Shown here: positions 9,359 through 18,421 of the stretch, one piece after another
Layout of the letters: the number at the start of each line of letters is the position of its first letter
Position numbering within the stretch: position 1 is the first letter of the stretch
Source: Bacteroidales bacterium
GTDB taxonomy: Bacteria > Bacteroidota > Bacteroidia > Bacteroidales > UBA932
Assembly: GCA_022648685.1 (NCBI GenBank)
Contig: JALCMW010000002.1
Location: forward strand, 294,846 to 358,845
Direction of reading: 5' to 3'
DNA: 64,000 bases
Notes under the pieces: model-generated
What the model saw: only the letters and a program-made list of their open reading frames with translations
What the model was told of the DNA's origin: nothing
Database searches by the model: none
Position numbers and translations under genes: made by a program

Positions 9359-10129
9359 TTACAACTTCACTACCGTCCCGTTGTTCCTACCCAATTCTCC
9401 GGCTTCGGTTATCACGACACGGCTCACACCCGCTTCCAAAGCAGCAAAAGCATTTTCAAGTTTCGGAATCATGCCCCCGCGGATTGTTCCGTAGGCCTTA
9501 TATTTGACAAAGGCCTGTTTATCTATGACAGGAATGACACTATCGTCATCCTCCGGCCTTGCCAGCACCCCTTTTTTTTCAAAACAAAAAGTCAATGTAA
9601 CATCAAAACAAGAAGAAAGGGATACGGCAACTTCAGAAGCTATTGTATCCGCATTGGTGTTCAGAAGGGAACCTTTGCCATCATGGGTAAGAGGAGCAAT
9701 GACCGGTATGATACCGGAAGAAAGCAATTTCGAAAAAACATCGGAATCCACTTTCTCTACATCACCGACATAACCGTAATCGACATCGGTCACAGGACGT
9801 TTCCTGCTGAGGATGCAATTCATATCGGCACCTGTCAGACCGGTGGAATCGACTCCTGCTGCCTGAAGACGGGCTACGATATCCTTGTTGATCAATCCGG
9901 CATAAACCATTGTGACGAGTTTCAACGTAGCAGCATCCGTAATCCGTCTGCCGTTTACCATCCGGCTTTCAATGCCTAACCGCGATGCAAGATCGGTTGC
10001 AGTCCGGCCACCTCCGTGAACAAGTATCTTCAAGCCTTTCATCGCGACAAACGAAGATATGAGATTACCTAGCGCCGACGGATCCTCGACTATCTTCCCA
10101 CCGACTTTTATTACATTTAATCCGGTCAT
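9359..10129 (-). CDS. argB: N-acylglutamate kinase (acetyl/succinylglutamate)
   Basis: The 256-residue member of the amino acid kinase family phosphorylates the gamma-carboxyl of N-acylglutamate. The N-terminal KVGGKIVED strand and the VHGGG glycine loop bind the phosphates. MVNGRRITD is the typical acylglutamate-binding segment, and a GGMIPKLENAFAAL motif lies near the C-terminus. There is no N-terminal helix of the arginine-inhibited hexameric type, so feedback inhibition of this enzyme is not obvious. Given the Ser90 transcarbamylase next door, the acyl group is probably succinyl. The stop codon of the upstream gene is one base away. Confidence 0.9.
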   Translation of the reverse strand: MTGLNVIKVGGKIVEDPSALGNLISSFVAMKGLKILVHGGGRTATDLASRLGIESRMVNGRRITDAATLKLVTMVYAGLINKDIVARLQAAGVDSTGLTGADMNCILSRKRPVTDVDYGYVGDVEKVDSDVFSKLLSSGIIPVIAPLTHDGKGSLLNTNADTIASEVAVSLSSCFDVTLTFCFEKKGVLARPEDDDSVIPVIDKQAFVKYKAYGTIRGGMIPKLENAFAALEAGVSRVVITEAGELGRNNGTVVKL

Positions 10130-10130
10130 A

Positions 10131-11078
10131 TCAAATTTCCTCCAACATCCTTTTCATGACCACTTGGGCTGATACGACACGATTTGCCGCTTCTGGGATT
10201 ACAAGACTTTTAGGAGAGTCGATAACGTCATCGGTTACAATCATATTCCTGCGTACCGGAAGACAATGCATGAAAAAAGCATCATTGGTAACATCCATCT
10301 GGCGTTTGCTTACAGTCCATTGTCTGTCCTTGCAAAGTATTTTCCCATAATCACGGTATGAAGACCAATTCTTAGCATAAACGAAATCCGCACCTTCGAA
10401 AGCTTTCATCTGGTCATACTCTATCCTGGCATTTCCGGTGAAACGGGTATCCAGTTCATAGCCTTCTGGATGGGTTATTACGAAATCAACATCGGAAGCA
10501 TTCATCCATTCGGCAAACGAATTGGGAACGGCCTGCGGAAGAGCGCCGGGATGCGGAGCCCATGACATAACCACCTTAGGCCTCGGCTTCCCGGTATGTT
10601 CTTTTATTGTTATAAGGTCGGCAAAAGCCTGGCAAGGATGGACAGTAGCCGATTCCAGACTTATCACCGGCTTCCCCGAATATTTGATAAACTGGTTCAG
10701 GATGGTTTCATTGTAATCGAAAGCCCTGTCTTCGAAACGGGCGAAAGAACGCACACCAATGATATCGCAATAACTACCTATCACCGGAATTGCTTCGCGA
10801 AGGTGCTCGGATTTGTCTCCGTCCATTACAACACCTGTTTCCGTTTCAAGTTTCCAGCTTTCTCCGTTGATATTCAACACAATAGGATTCATGCCCAAAT
10901 TCTGGGCGGCCTTCTGGCTACTCAGACGGGTCCTTAGGCTGTTATTGAAAAAAATAAGTATTATGGTCTTGTTCTTTCCAAGATTCTGCCATGCGAAAGG
11001 GGTCCTCTTGACTTCAAGAGCCTCTTTCAGGGCTGCATCGAGATCACCAATATCCTGTACGTGCAAAAAACTTTTCAT
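10131..11078 (-). CDS. argF': N-succinylornithine carbamoyltransferase (SOTCase type)
   Basis: The 315-residue transcarbamylase has the divergent carbamoyl-phosphate loop FFNNSLRTR (residues 43-51) in place of STRTR, and the conserved HCLPVRR motif near residue 275. It has the long WAPHPGALPQAVPNSFAEW segment that marks the acyl-ornithine subfamily. Residue 90, in MDGDKSEHL, is serine. The Bacteroides fragilis succinylornithine enzyme has proline here and the Xanthomonas acetylornithine enzyme has glutamate. Exchanging that residue is known to switch specificity, so lack of Glu points to N-succinyl-L-ornithine as substrate. The gene sits between argD and argB with gaps of one or two bases. 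Confidence 0.9.
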   Translation of the reverse strand: MKSFLHVQDIGDLDAALKEALEVKRTPFAWQNLGKNKTIILIFFNNSLRTRLSSQKAAQNLGMNPIVLNINGESWKLETETGVVMDGDKSEHLREAIPVIGSYCDIIGVRSFARFEDRAFDYNETILNQFIKYSGKPVISLESATVHPCQAFADLITIKEHTGKPRPKVVMSWAPHPGALPQAVPNSFAEWMNASDVDFVITHPEGYELDTRFTGNARIEYDQMKAFEGADFVYAKNWSSYRDYGKILCKDRQWTVSKRQMDVTNDAFFMHCLPVRRNMIVTDDVIDSPKSLVIPEAANRVVSAQVVMKRMLEEI

Positions 11079-11080
11079 GA

Positions 11081-12202
11081 TTATAATATTTCTTTTAAGG
11101 CCCTTATGAATACGGCGGCTTCTTCCTTCTTGAGCACTAACGGGGCAAGCAAACGAACCATATTCTTACCCGCAACACCTGTAAATATATGCTTTTCGAA
11201 AAGCAGGCGGCTTCTTATGGGAGCTACGGGCTCATTGAACTCTATTCCAAGCATCAGGCCCCTTCCCCTTACTTCCTTTATCCTTTCCGATACCGGGATA
11301 TTGGCTTTTATATAATCGCCTACGTCAAGAGCATTGCCTATCAGATTCTCTTCCTTTATTATATCAATCACGGCATTCGCTGCCGCCATAGCTAGATAAT
11401 TACCTCCGAAAGTCGTCCCGAGCAACCCTTTGGAAGCTTTGAACTCGGGTGATATCAGAACTCCTCCGATAGGGAAACCATTCGCCATGCCCTTCGCCAT
11501 GGTTATAAGATCAGGAGTAATCCCGGACCATTGGTAAGCGAAGAACTTTCCCGTCCTTCCGTATCCGCTCTGTACCTCATCCAGGATAAGAACGGAATTA
11601 TATTTCTTGGTTAGGAAAGATAGCTGACGCAGGAAATCCGGATCAGGAATATTAATTCCCCCGACACCCTGAATTCCTTCTATTATGACTGCCGCAACAT
11701 CACCTTTTGACAATTCGGCTTCCGCCGCTGCGGAATCGTTCATGTCTATGAATGTAACTTTTTGATTCGCATTGAACGGGGAAACGATCTTAGGATTGTC
11801 GGTAACTGCAACGGCACCAGATGTCCTGCCATGGAAACTTTTATGTATTGCAACCACCCTGTCCTTTCCGGTATGGAAAGATGCAAGTTTCAAAGCATTT
11901 TCGTTCGCTTCGGCGCCACAATTGGCAAGAAAAAGGGAGTAATCCTCCAATCCTGTCATCAGGCCCAGTTTTTCAGCCAGTTCCAGCTGCATCGGATTCC
12001 TGACACTATTGGAATAAAAACCGATTTTGTTCAGCTGATCGGTAATGGCGGCAACATATTTCGGATTGCAATGTCCAACTGAGATCACTGCATGTCCTCC
12101 GTACATATCCAGATATTCCTGACCTTTGTCGTCCCAGATTGTGCAGCCTCTGGCCTTGACGGGGACTACATCGAACAAATTATATACATCGAATAAATTC
12201 AT
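11081..12202 (-). CDS. argD: N-acylornithine aminotransferase
   Basis: The 373-residue class III PLP aminotransferase has the expected landmarks. These are NCGAEANENALKLA for the cofactor phosphate, HGRTSGAVAVT, VIIEGIQGVGG, the cofactor aspartate in LILDEVQSGYGRTG, and the Schiff-base lysine in ITMAKGMANGFPIG. It converts N-acylglutamate semialdehyde to N-acylornithine with glutamate as donor. The N-terminus is short, as is usual for the family in Bacteroidota. It follows argC by 14 bases and precedes argF' by two. Confidence 0.93.
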   Translation of the reverse strand: MNLFDVYNLFDVVPVKARGCTIWDDKGQEYLDMYGGHAVISVGHCNPKYVAAITDQLNKIGFYSNSVRNPMQLELAEKLGLMTGLEDYSLFLANCGAEANENALKLASFHTGKDRVVAIHKSFHGRTSGAVAVTDNPKIVSPFNANQKVTFIDMNDSAAAEAELSKGDVAAVIIEGIQGVGGINIPDPDFLRQLSFLTKKYNSVLILDEVQSGYGRTGKFFAYQWSGITPDLITMAKGMANGFPIGGVLISPEFKASKGLLGTTFGGNYLAMAAANAVIDIIKEENLIGNALDVGDYIKANIPVSERIKEVRGRGLMLGIEFNEPVAPIRSRLLFEKHIFTGVAGKNMVRLLAPLVLKKEEAAVFIRALKEIL

Positions 12203-12216
12203 AATTCAATAATCAT

Positions 12217-13182
12217 TTAAAAACGGGAAGCTTTCAATTTCAGGCCGGTCTGTTCCGGAAGTCCGAAAACCAGATTCATATTCTCTATGGCCTGCCCGGA
12301 AGCTCCTTTTACCAAATTGTCAATAACGCTTACGATATGGAGCTTATGACCGTATTTCTTTACGGATAAAACACACTTATTCGTATTTACTACCATCTTG
12401 AGATCCGGATTGCAGTCAGCTACGGTAACGAAAGGTTCATTGTCGTAATAATCATGATAAAGCTTCACAACTTCAGCTTCCGGTATATCGCAATCGAAAT
12501 ATACTGAAGAAAGGATTCCTCTCGCAAAATCGCCGCGTATCGGCACGAAATTCAAATCACCGCGATAAGAAGGAGCCAATGTCCGCAATGTTTCGTTTAT
12601 TTCCCCAAGATGCTGATGGGTAAACGGCTTGTATACGGATATATTATCCGAACGCCAGCTGAAGTGGGTGGTCTCCGAAGGCTTCTGCCCGGCACCGGTT
12701 GAACCGGTAATTCCAGTAACTTGTATTTCTCCCAACTTGTCGGCTTTGGCCATAGGCAAGATAGCAAGCTGTATCGAAGTAGCGAAACATCCAGGGTTCG
12801 CTATATGCCTCGCATTCCGGATTTTAGCTCTGAAAGCCTCCGGAAGTCCGTAAACGAAATCCTCTGCATCCGCTTTCAGACGGAAATCATTGCTCAGATC
12901 TATGATTGCCCCTTTGTAATCGTCGGGAAGGGAATGTACCAGACCCTTGGACTTTCCATGTCCCGAACACAAGAAAATCACATCGACATCGGCAACCTGA
13001 GCCTCACTGCAGAAAGCCATATCCGTATCTCCCGTCAAATCCTGATGGACAGACCACAAAGGGTCCCCCGAATGGCTGGAACTCTGGACAAACGAGATTT
13101 CCGCCGATGGATGATTAATCAAAATGCGTATCAGTTCCCCGGCAGTATATCCTGCTCCTCCTATTATACCGACTTTAATCAT
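12217..13182 (-). CDS. argC: N-acyl-gamma-glutamyl-phosphate reductase
   Basis: The 321-residue NADPH-dependent reductase starts with the dinucleotide loop VGIIGGAGYTAGELIRIL. The catalytic cysteine is in ANPGCFATSIQLAI near residue 132, and the substrate segment THFSWRSDNISVY follows. It reduces acylglutamyl phosphate to the semialdehyde. It lies three bases downstream of argG, in the same operon. The length and motifs are those of the shorter (type 1) ArgC. Confidence 0.95.
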   Translation of the reverse strand: MIKVGIIGGAGYTAGELIRILINHPSAEISFVQSSSHSGDPLWSVHQDLTGDTDMAFCSEAQVADVDVIFLCSGHGKSKGLVHSLPDDYKGAIIDLSNDFRLKADAEDFVYGLPEAFRAKIRNARHIANPGCFATSIQLAILPMAKADKLGEIQVTGITGSTGAGQKPSETTHFSWRSDNISVYKPFTHQHLGEINETLRTLAPSYRGDLNFVPIRGDFARGILSSVYFDCDIPEAEVVKLYHDYYDNEPFVTVADCNPDLKMVVNTNKCVLSVKKYGHKLHIVSVIDNLVKGASGQAIENMNLVFGLPEQTGLKLKASRF

Positions 13183-13185
13183 TTC

Positions 13186-14403
13186 CTACAACTCTTTTTC
13201 CAACAGATCGCCTTCATCTTTATGCTTTGCATAATAGACGCGCAAAGGCGTAGAAGTAACTTTTATAAACCCTTTGGCATCTTCGGACGTCCAGCCTTTC
13301 TGCATCTCGCCGTATTCTCCGAAATTGGTCTTTACAAGATCATCGACGGAATCCACGCCTACGGTTGAGAAAGAATAAGGACGCAACTCCATTATAGCCG
13401 TACCGTTGACATTTCTCTGACTTTCGGTAAGCATAGCCTCTATATCCCTCATGACCGGTTCCATATACTGGCTTTCATGAAGAAACATACCGTACCAGTT
13501 AGAAACCTGATCTTTCCAGTACTGCTGCCATTTGCTCAAAGTAAATTTCTCGAGAAATTTGTGGGCCGCAATGATAAGAAGAGGAGCCGCAGCCTCGAAT
13601 CCGACACGCCCTTTAATCCCTATTATCGTATCCCCAACATGCATATCACGTCCTATTCCGTAAGCAGAAGCAATAGCTTCTATATCCTGGATGGCTTCTA
13701 TCTTGTCAGAATAATCCTTACCGTTCACGGAAACTATCTCCCCTTTTGAAAATCCTATCCGGATTTGTTCGCTTCCGGTTTTGGTGACTTGTTTCAGATA
13801 TGCCGATTCCGGAAGACCCTGAGTAGAATCCAAAATCTCTCCTCCGCATATGGAAGTCCCCCAAAGCCCTACGTTATATGAATATTTGAGTTTGGTGAAA
13901 TCCGCAAAGTATCCGTTTTTGTTAAGATAATCCACTTCATACTGGCGGGTAAGAGCCATATCCCTGGTAAGCGTTATGATTTCCGTGCCGGGAGCCATTA
14001 CAAGGAACGTCATATCGAAACGGACCTGATCATTGCCGGCACCGGTGGAACCATGCGCTATTGCCGAAGCACCGATCTCTTTGGCATATTTCGCTATGGC
14101 CATGGCCTGAAAAATACGTTCCGAGGAAACGGAAATCGGATAAGTCCCGTTTCTCAGGACATTGCCGAAGATCATATACTTTATGCTCTTGTCATAATAT
14201 TCTTTTGTAACATCAAGTGTTACATATTTTTTAGCTCCGAGTTTATACGCTTTTTCTTCATTATCCTTCAACTGCTTTGCACTGAACCCTCCGGTATTTG
14301 CACACGCGGCATAAACCTCATACCCCTTCTCCTTTGTCAAATACATAACAGTGAATGAAGTATCAAGACCGCCGCTGAAGGCTACAACTACTTTTTTTGC
14401 CAT
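13186..14403 (-). CDS. argG: Argininosuccinate synthase
   Basis: The 405-residue N-type ATP pyrophosphatase has the PP-loop AFSGGLDTS near residues 8-16 and the family motif GSTGAGNDQVRFD. It joins citrulline and aspartate, forming AMP and pyrophosphate. The sequence is of the Bacteroidota subtype rather than the E. coli form. It is the third gene of the arg operon, eight bases downstream of the acyltransferase gene. Confidence 0.95.
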   Translation of the reverse strand: MAKKVVVAFSGGLDTSFTVMYLTKEKGYEVYAACANTGGFSAKQLKDNEEKAYKLGAKKYVTLDVTKEYYDKSIKYMIFGNVLRNGTYPISVSSERIFQAMAIAKYAKEIGASAIAHGSTGAGNDQVRFDMTFLVMAPGTEIITLTRDMALTRQYEVDYLNKNGYFADFTKLKYSYNVGLWGTSICGGEILDSTQGLPESAYLKQVTKTGSEQIRIGFSKGEIVSVNGKDYSDKIEAIQDIEAIASAYGIGRDMHVGDTIIGIKGRVGFEAAAPLLIIAAHKFLEKFTLSKWQQYWKDQVSNWYGMFLHESQYMEPVMRDIEAMLTESQRNVNGTAIMELRPYSFSTVGVDSVDDLVKTNFGEYGEMQKGWTSEDAKGFIKVTSTPLRVYYAKHKDEGDLLEKEL

Positions 14404-14411
14404 ATCAATAT

Positions 14412-15059
14412 TTATTTTGAATTACTTTTTCCATCATATCCGTGATCCAAAAGAGAACGCAGTTTCATCCAGTTCCTCAAGAGCCCGTCATGGCTATGCG
14501 AAGATACGATTTTTTTAGAATGATCCTTGGCAGGATCGAACAGCATACCCGTACACAAACAACGTGTATAATTATTACGTGTAAGCACATCGTAATTTAT
14601 GCAGCTTGCGCACCCTTTCCAAAATATCGGATCAGTTGTAAGTTCCGAAAAAGTCACCGGCTTGTATCCTAATTCCGTATTTATTTTCATTACTGCAAGT
14701 CCGGTAGTTAACCCGAACAGCTTTGCATTCGGGAAACGCTTGCGGGAAAGATCGAAAGCCTTGCTCTTGATTCGCTTGGCAAGCCCGTTACCTCTGTACT
14801 TTTCTTTTACGATAAGCCCCGAATTCGCTACGAATTCTTCGTGATCCCAAGATTCGATATAGCAGAAACCGGCAAAATCATCTCCATGCAAAGCTATTAT
14901 GGCTTTCCCCTCGAGCATTTTTTGCTTGACATATTCCGGCTTGCGTTTGGCAATGCCCGTCCCTCTGACCTTTGTCGCATCTTCAATAGTCTTTAGAATT
15001 TCATCGACATAACGGAGATGTTTCTCCGATGCGACCTCAACAACAAAATCGCCATCCAT
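14412..15059 (-). CDS. GNAT acyltransferase, candidate N-acylglutamate synthase
   Basis: The protein has about 215 residues from the ATG at 15059; a TTG 27 bases upstream is possible. The GNAT acyl-CoA-binding motif is VKEKYRGNGLAKRIK, preceded by the FAGFCYIESWDHEEFVANSG strands. The C-terminal third contains four cysteines (WKGCASCINY and RCLCTG) not found in ordinary GNATs. It lies between argR and argG, and this operon has no argA or argJ. Position and fold make it the best candidate for the first step, acylation of glutamate. I recall that genetic work in Bacteroides thetaiotaomicron assigned this role to the homologous arg-operon GNAT, but I cannot check that here. Confidence 0.75.
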   Translation of the reverse strand: MDGDFVVEVASEKHLRYVDEILKTIEDATKVRGTGIAKRKPEYVKQKMLEGKAIIALHGDDFAGFCYIESWDHEEFVANSGLIVKEKYRGNGLAKRIKSKAFDLSRKRFPNAKLFGLTTGLAVMKINTELGYKPVTFSELTTDPIFWKGCASCINYDVLTRNNYTRCLCTGMLFDPAKDHSKKIVSSHSHDGLLRNWMKLRSLLDHGYDGKSNSK

Positions 15060-15093
15060 TTCTTTTAGAAAATTAATATTAACCAACCATTAA

Positions 15094-15573
15094 TCAATAA
15101 ATATATTTCCCTCTTATTCCGGGGATAAATTCAGAAATCATGGAAAGAACCTGTTCCGCTCCGTATCCTTCACGGATAATAAGCAAAAGGGTATCGTCTC
15201 CCGCAATAGTACCCATTATTTCCCGTTTGATATTTGCATCCAGTATGGATCCCACCATATTGGCATATCCGGGTCTGGTTCTTATGACAGCCAACTGACC
15301 CGAGAATTCGATGCTTTTGATGCCTACTATCGGCATGGAACCCCTTTCCCCGGCAACGTCGCTTTCCGGCATGTCAGGCAGGGAATAATGATACCCGCCG
15401 GAACCATCGGGAGCTTTGAAGACTTTAAGGGCCTTAAGATCCCTGGACAAAGTTGCCTGAGTTATTTTATGACCTTCCGTTCCAAGAAGGGAACAGATAT
15501 CTTCTTGGTTAGAAACCTTTCTGGTTCTGATCAATCTTCTAAGAATGGCAAGTCTTTCTGTTTTTGCACTCAT
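15094..15573 (-). CDS. argR: Arginine repressor ArgR
   Basis: The 159-residue protein has an N-terminal winged helix with the recognition segment ITQATLSRDLKALKV (about residues 37-52). The C-terminal arginine-binding and hexamerisation domain carries GTIAGDDTLLLI, whose GDDT contacts arginine. It is first in the arg operon and should sense arginine and repress the operon, including its own gene. A candidate operator overlaps the promoter just upstream. Confidence 0.95.
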   Translation of the reverse strand: MSAKTERLAILRRLIRTRKVSNQEDICSLLGTEGHKITQATLSRDLKALKVFKAPDGSGGYHYSLPDMPESDVAGERGSMPIVGIKSIEFSGQLAVIRTRPGYANMVGSILDANIKREIMGTIAGDDTLLLIIREGYGAEQVLSMISEFIPGIRGKYIY

Positions 15574-15599
15574 TTGATTGAATAATTATACAATTGCAA

Positions 15600-15632
15600 T
15601 GCAAAAATATGCATTTATTATTCAATATCAAA
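15600..15632 (-). promoter_or_regulatory. arg operon promoter overlapped by candidate ArgR boxes
   Basis: On the minus strand a TTTG (15629-15632) is followed after exactly 19 bases by TATTTTTG (15602-15609). This is a full match to the Bacteroidota sigma-factor consensus. The plus-strand bases TGCAAAAATATGCA (15600-15613) form TGCAA-N4-ATGCA, which fits the ARG-box pattern TGnAW-N4-WTnCA and covers the -7 element. A second, looser half-site pair TGCAT-N5-ATTCA (15610-15624) abuts it. The start codon of argR is 29 bases downstream of the -7 element. Binding there would block polymerase directly. Confidence 0.65.
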
Positions 15633-15743
15633 TACATTTCGGACATTTTCCGCATAGAAAAGTCCTCCGTAACAGGTGCAAATAAAAGACTTGCCAATGA
15701 ATTTCACACGCAGAGTATTGTCAATGAATCACATGGGAGGAAT

Positions 15744-18257
15744 TCAAAGGTCGCTGTCGTCGATATTACCGAGAGATTTGAAATCGTATCCTTTTTGCTG
15801 AAGAGACTCTATTATTTCCCCGAGTCTTTCGAACAACATATCCGGTCTGGAAGGCTGGACACCCGGATGAATGAGAAGAATAGCACCGTTCAATGTATTT
15901 GCATGCTCGAAAGCATACAGTTTTGCAATCAGTTCATCGGATGTTTTGTAACTCGGCATTGAAGGTATGGTATAATCAGCAGGTGTCGCTATTCCGGGAG
16001 TATAATTTACCACTCTCATGCCCGCATTTTCCAATGCAGTTTCACTCAATTTATTGCAATGTTCATACGGAGGCAGGAACCAGCGGGCATCATCAATCTT
16101 GATACCGAAACGTGCCAGTTCGGACATATTCCTGCCAAGATCCGCGATTATTTCATCATAGGTGAAATTACTTGAATCCGGCTGCCCCCAAGGAGAATAG
16201 AGCAGGTGGCCGTCCGAATGTCCCCCGACATAATTTCCGTCTTTTATCATCCTTTTTATCAAGGACCTATGCTCACGCATACGCAAGCAGTTCCCGGTCA
16301 GGAAAAAAGACGCCTTTATATTTTTGTCTTCGAGTGTCTTCAAGATCGACGGAATACCGTTAAAAAGGGAATCGGCGGTAAAAACGAGATAAATATCTTT
16401 TTTATCGGGATTTATCTTCCGTATTACGCCAAGGTTGTCTTTAACGTAAACGTTCTTTTTGTAACCGAGACCTTCATTTTCCTTCTGGGCCAAATAATAA
16501 ATCAGACTTGCCGTTCCATCCATAGTCTGCTCATTGCTTGCATAATCCCCTACATCGTCATGATAAACGGCTATACCGTTATTGAAAACGGCATACGAAT
16601 CGGCATGTCTGAGAGATTTTCCCGCGCGTTCCGTAAAAACAGATTTATAAACAGGCCCGTCAACAAGACCGCCATAAGGGATATCATGATTGACGATAAC
16701 ATAAGACGAATGAGGTTCAACAGGATAATCTCCGTAATAAGGCAAACCCGCTATCATGGATGTTCCCCATGGATTGCATCCGAAGAGCCAATCGCGAAGC
16801 GCCGCCTCCATTTCCACATAAGTGGAATCACCGCTGGCTTTCTGATACAATCTGGCCTGCGTTATCGCCCCGGATGTAAGGTTGTTGGAGCACCACACAT
16901 AAGGAATCCCGTTCATGAAAGGATCACCTGCCGCTCTTTTGGAAATATCTTCCAGGCCTTCGCGCATAAATTCGATATACTTGCCGGAAATTTTCGAATC
17001 CGATGATTCCGCCATATAATAATGTCCGAGATTCACAAAAGGATACCATTCGTAATGACGTGCCCTGCCTAGTTCCATCCACGGAGTGACAGGTTCAAGC
17101 TGTCCCCAGTAATCGGCTTGTTTTTTCCAACCGGCATTTCCTGTATAATGATAAAATGTTGAAGCGGCAAGTTCAATATCATCGACATAAGAATCCTCCT
17201 CATAGAAATATGGGGATCTCAAACATGCCGTCTGGGTGTTGCCAGGATCTTCCAAAGCGAAATCATATGCCTGTTCGGCTTTCGTTTCCATTTTTTTCGC
17301 CATTTCAGGATCTATGTCCTTGAATATCTGCGCGCCCATTGCGAATGAAGACGCAAATTTGCCGGCAACCGATGAAACTCCGGTTGTCCTGTTTATCCAT
17401 TTTCCCAAACCTTCCGGTTTGCCGGTCACAAAATATACAGGCCTGCCCTTGCCTGGTCCCCATCCGTAATCTATCTTGTCATCCTGAGGAAGATGCATCC
17501 CTATATGGTCCCTGTCATCAGCGATCTGGGAAAACATAACCTTATTCTCAGGATTCATCTTCATGAGCCATTCCAATCCCCATTTGGCTTCATCCAGGAT
17601 ATCCGGAATGCCGTTTCTGCCTTTTTTTCCGTTAGCCAGATATTCGTCTTTAAAAACAGATTTGTCTTTCTGTTCAATATAGGCAAAAAGCATTTGATAA
17701 GTGGCAGTTGCAGAAGTCGTCTGATACTGGAGATAATCCGCGGCATCATGCCAGCCTCCTGTAACATCTATTTTTTCCCCGCTTCTTGTCGGATGGCAAA
17801 CTATATAACCGTCGTCCTGATGACAAAGAGTATCGGTATACGGATTGTAACCGCATCTTTGCTGTCTCATATAGTTCAACAAATAATCTGCAGTAGCATC
17901 ATATATATCGGCATTAATCTTGAAAACAGGAGATTTTGCCCCGCCGCAAATCAAATAATAACCGCCGTCCTTCCTGAAAGAAGAAAAATTCAATCTGTAG
18001 GCACGTTTCATTCCCCATTTTGCAGCTCCGGCGCATTCCAAAGGCTTCGCTTTGAAAACTACAGCCCCGGTTGCAGCGTCATGGAGCTCGAAATGCTTTA
18101 CTTCATCGGAAACAGTAGAGATGTAAACGGCAACTTTGACATCGGCGGGAAGATATCCGAGTTGATTCACTCTCACCCATTTATCAATACCGCCGGCACC
18201 TAATACCGTAACAGACGAAGCAATACACAAAAGGAAATAAACAATGACTTTCTTCAT
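15744..18257 (-). CDS. Fusion of GH9 beta-glucanase and polysaccharide deacetylase-like domain
   Basis: The 837-residue secreted enzyme has a signal peptide (residues 1-20) and an Ig-like CelD_N domain (about 25-112). A GH9 catalytic domain follows (about 118-592), then a NodB/CE4-like domain (about 618-830). The GH9 residues are present: GGWHDAADY gives Asp171 and Asp174, and DYASNEQTMD gives the acid Glu576. In the deacetylase part HSDGH (680-684), RWFLPPY (725-731) and LLIHPG are intact. The TFDDG motif, however, reads TADS (627-630), so the second, metal-binding Asp is Ser. It lies downstream of susD behind a terminator-like hairpin. The likely substrate is a beta-1,4-linked glucan, possibly acetylated. 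Confidence 0.85.
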   Translation of the reverse strand: MKKVIVYFLLCIASSVTVLGAGGIDKWVRVNQLGYLPADVKVAVYISTVSDEVKHFELHDAATGAVVFKAKPLECAGAAKWGMKRAYRLNFSSFRKDGGYYLICGGAKSPVFKINADIYDATADYLLNYMRQQRCGYNPYTDTLCHQDDGYIVCHPTRSGEKIDVTGGWHDAADYLQYQTTSATATYQMLFAYIEQKDKSVFKDEYLANGKKGRNGIPDILDEAKWGLEWLMKMNPENKVMFSQIADDRDHIGMHLPQDDKIDYGWGPGKGRPVYFVTGKPEGLGKWINRTTGVSSVAGKFASSFAMGAQIFKDIDPEMAKKMETKAEQAYDFALEDPGNTQTACLRSPYFYEEDSYVDDIELAASTFYHYTGNAGWKKQADYWGQLEPVTPWMELGRARHYEWYPFVNLGHYYMAESSDSKISGKYIEFMREGLEDISKRAAGDPFMNGIPYVWCSNNLTSGAITQARLYQKASGDSTYVEMEAALRDWLFGCNPWGTSMIAGLPYYGDYPVEPHSSYVIVNHDIPYGGLVDGPVYKSVFTERAGKSLRHADSYAVFNNGIAVYHDDVGDYASNEQTMDGTASLIYYLAQKENEGLGYKKNVYVKDNLGVIRKINPDKKDIYLVFTADSLFNGIPSILKTLEDKNIKASFFLTGNCLRMREHRSLIKRMIKDGNYVGGHSDGHLLYSPWGQPDSSNFTYDEIIADLGRNMSELARFGIKIDDARWFLPPYEHCNKLSETALENAGMRVVNYTPGIATPADYTIPSMPSYKTSDELIAKLYAFEHANTLNGAILLIHPGVQPSRPDMLFERLGEIIESLQQKGYDFKSLGNIDDSDL

Positions 18258-18337
18258 AATGTCCTGGACTTTCTTTAATTCTGTATTTTAAGTAAAAAAA
18301 ATAATAATTTGAAATATAAAACAATTATATAAGAAAA

Positions 18338-18372
18338 GACGGCCGGCTAAAAAATTATTTTAGACAGCCGTC
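18338..18372 (-). terminator. Hairpin terminator or attenuator after susD
   Basis: GACGGC and GCCGTC pair at the base, CTAAAA and TTTTAG pair above a small internal loop, and the loop is five bases. On the minus strand the hairpin is followed by TTTTCTT. It lies 50 bases after the susD stop codon, so the downstream GH9 gene is either expressed by read-through or from its own promoter. Confidence 0.6.
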
Positions 18373-18421
18373 ATCCTTTTTGACTATTCCTGAAACCGGA
18401 TAAGGTTCTCAGGAAATACCA

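Noticed and set aside
16206..17006. 266-codon open frame on the plus strand
   Set aside because: It lies wholly inside the GH9 fusion gene on the other strand, whose motifs are intact; an antisense shadow.
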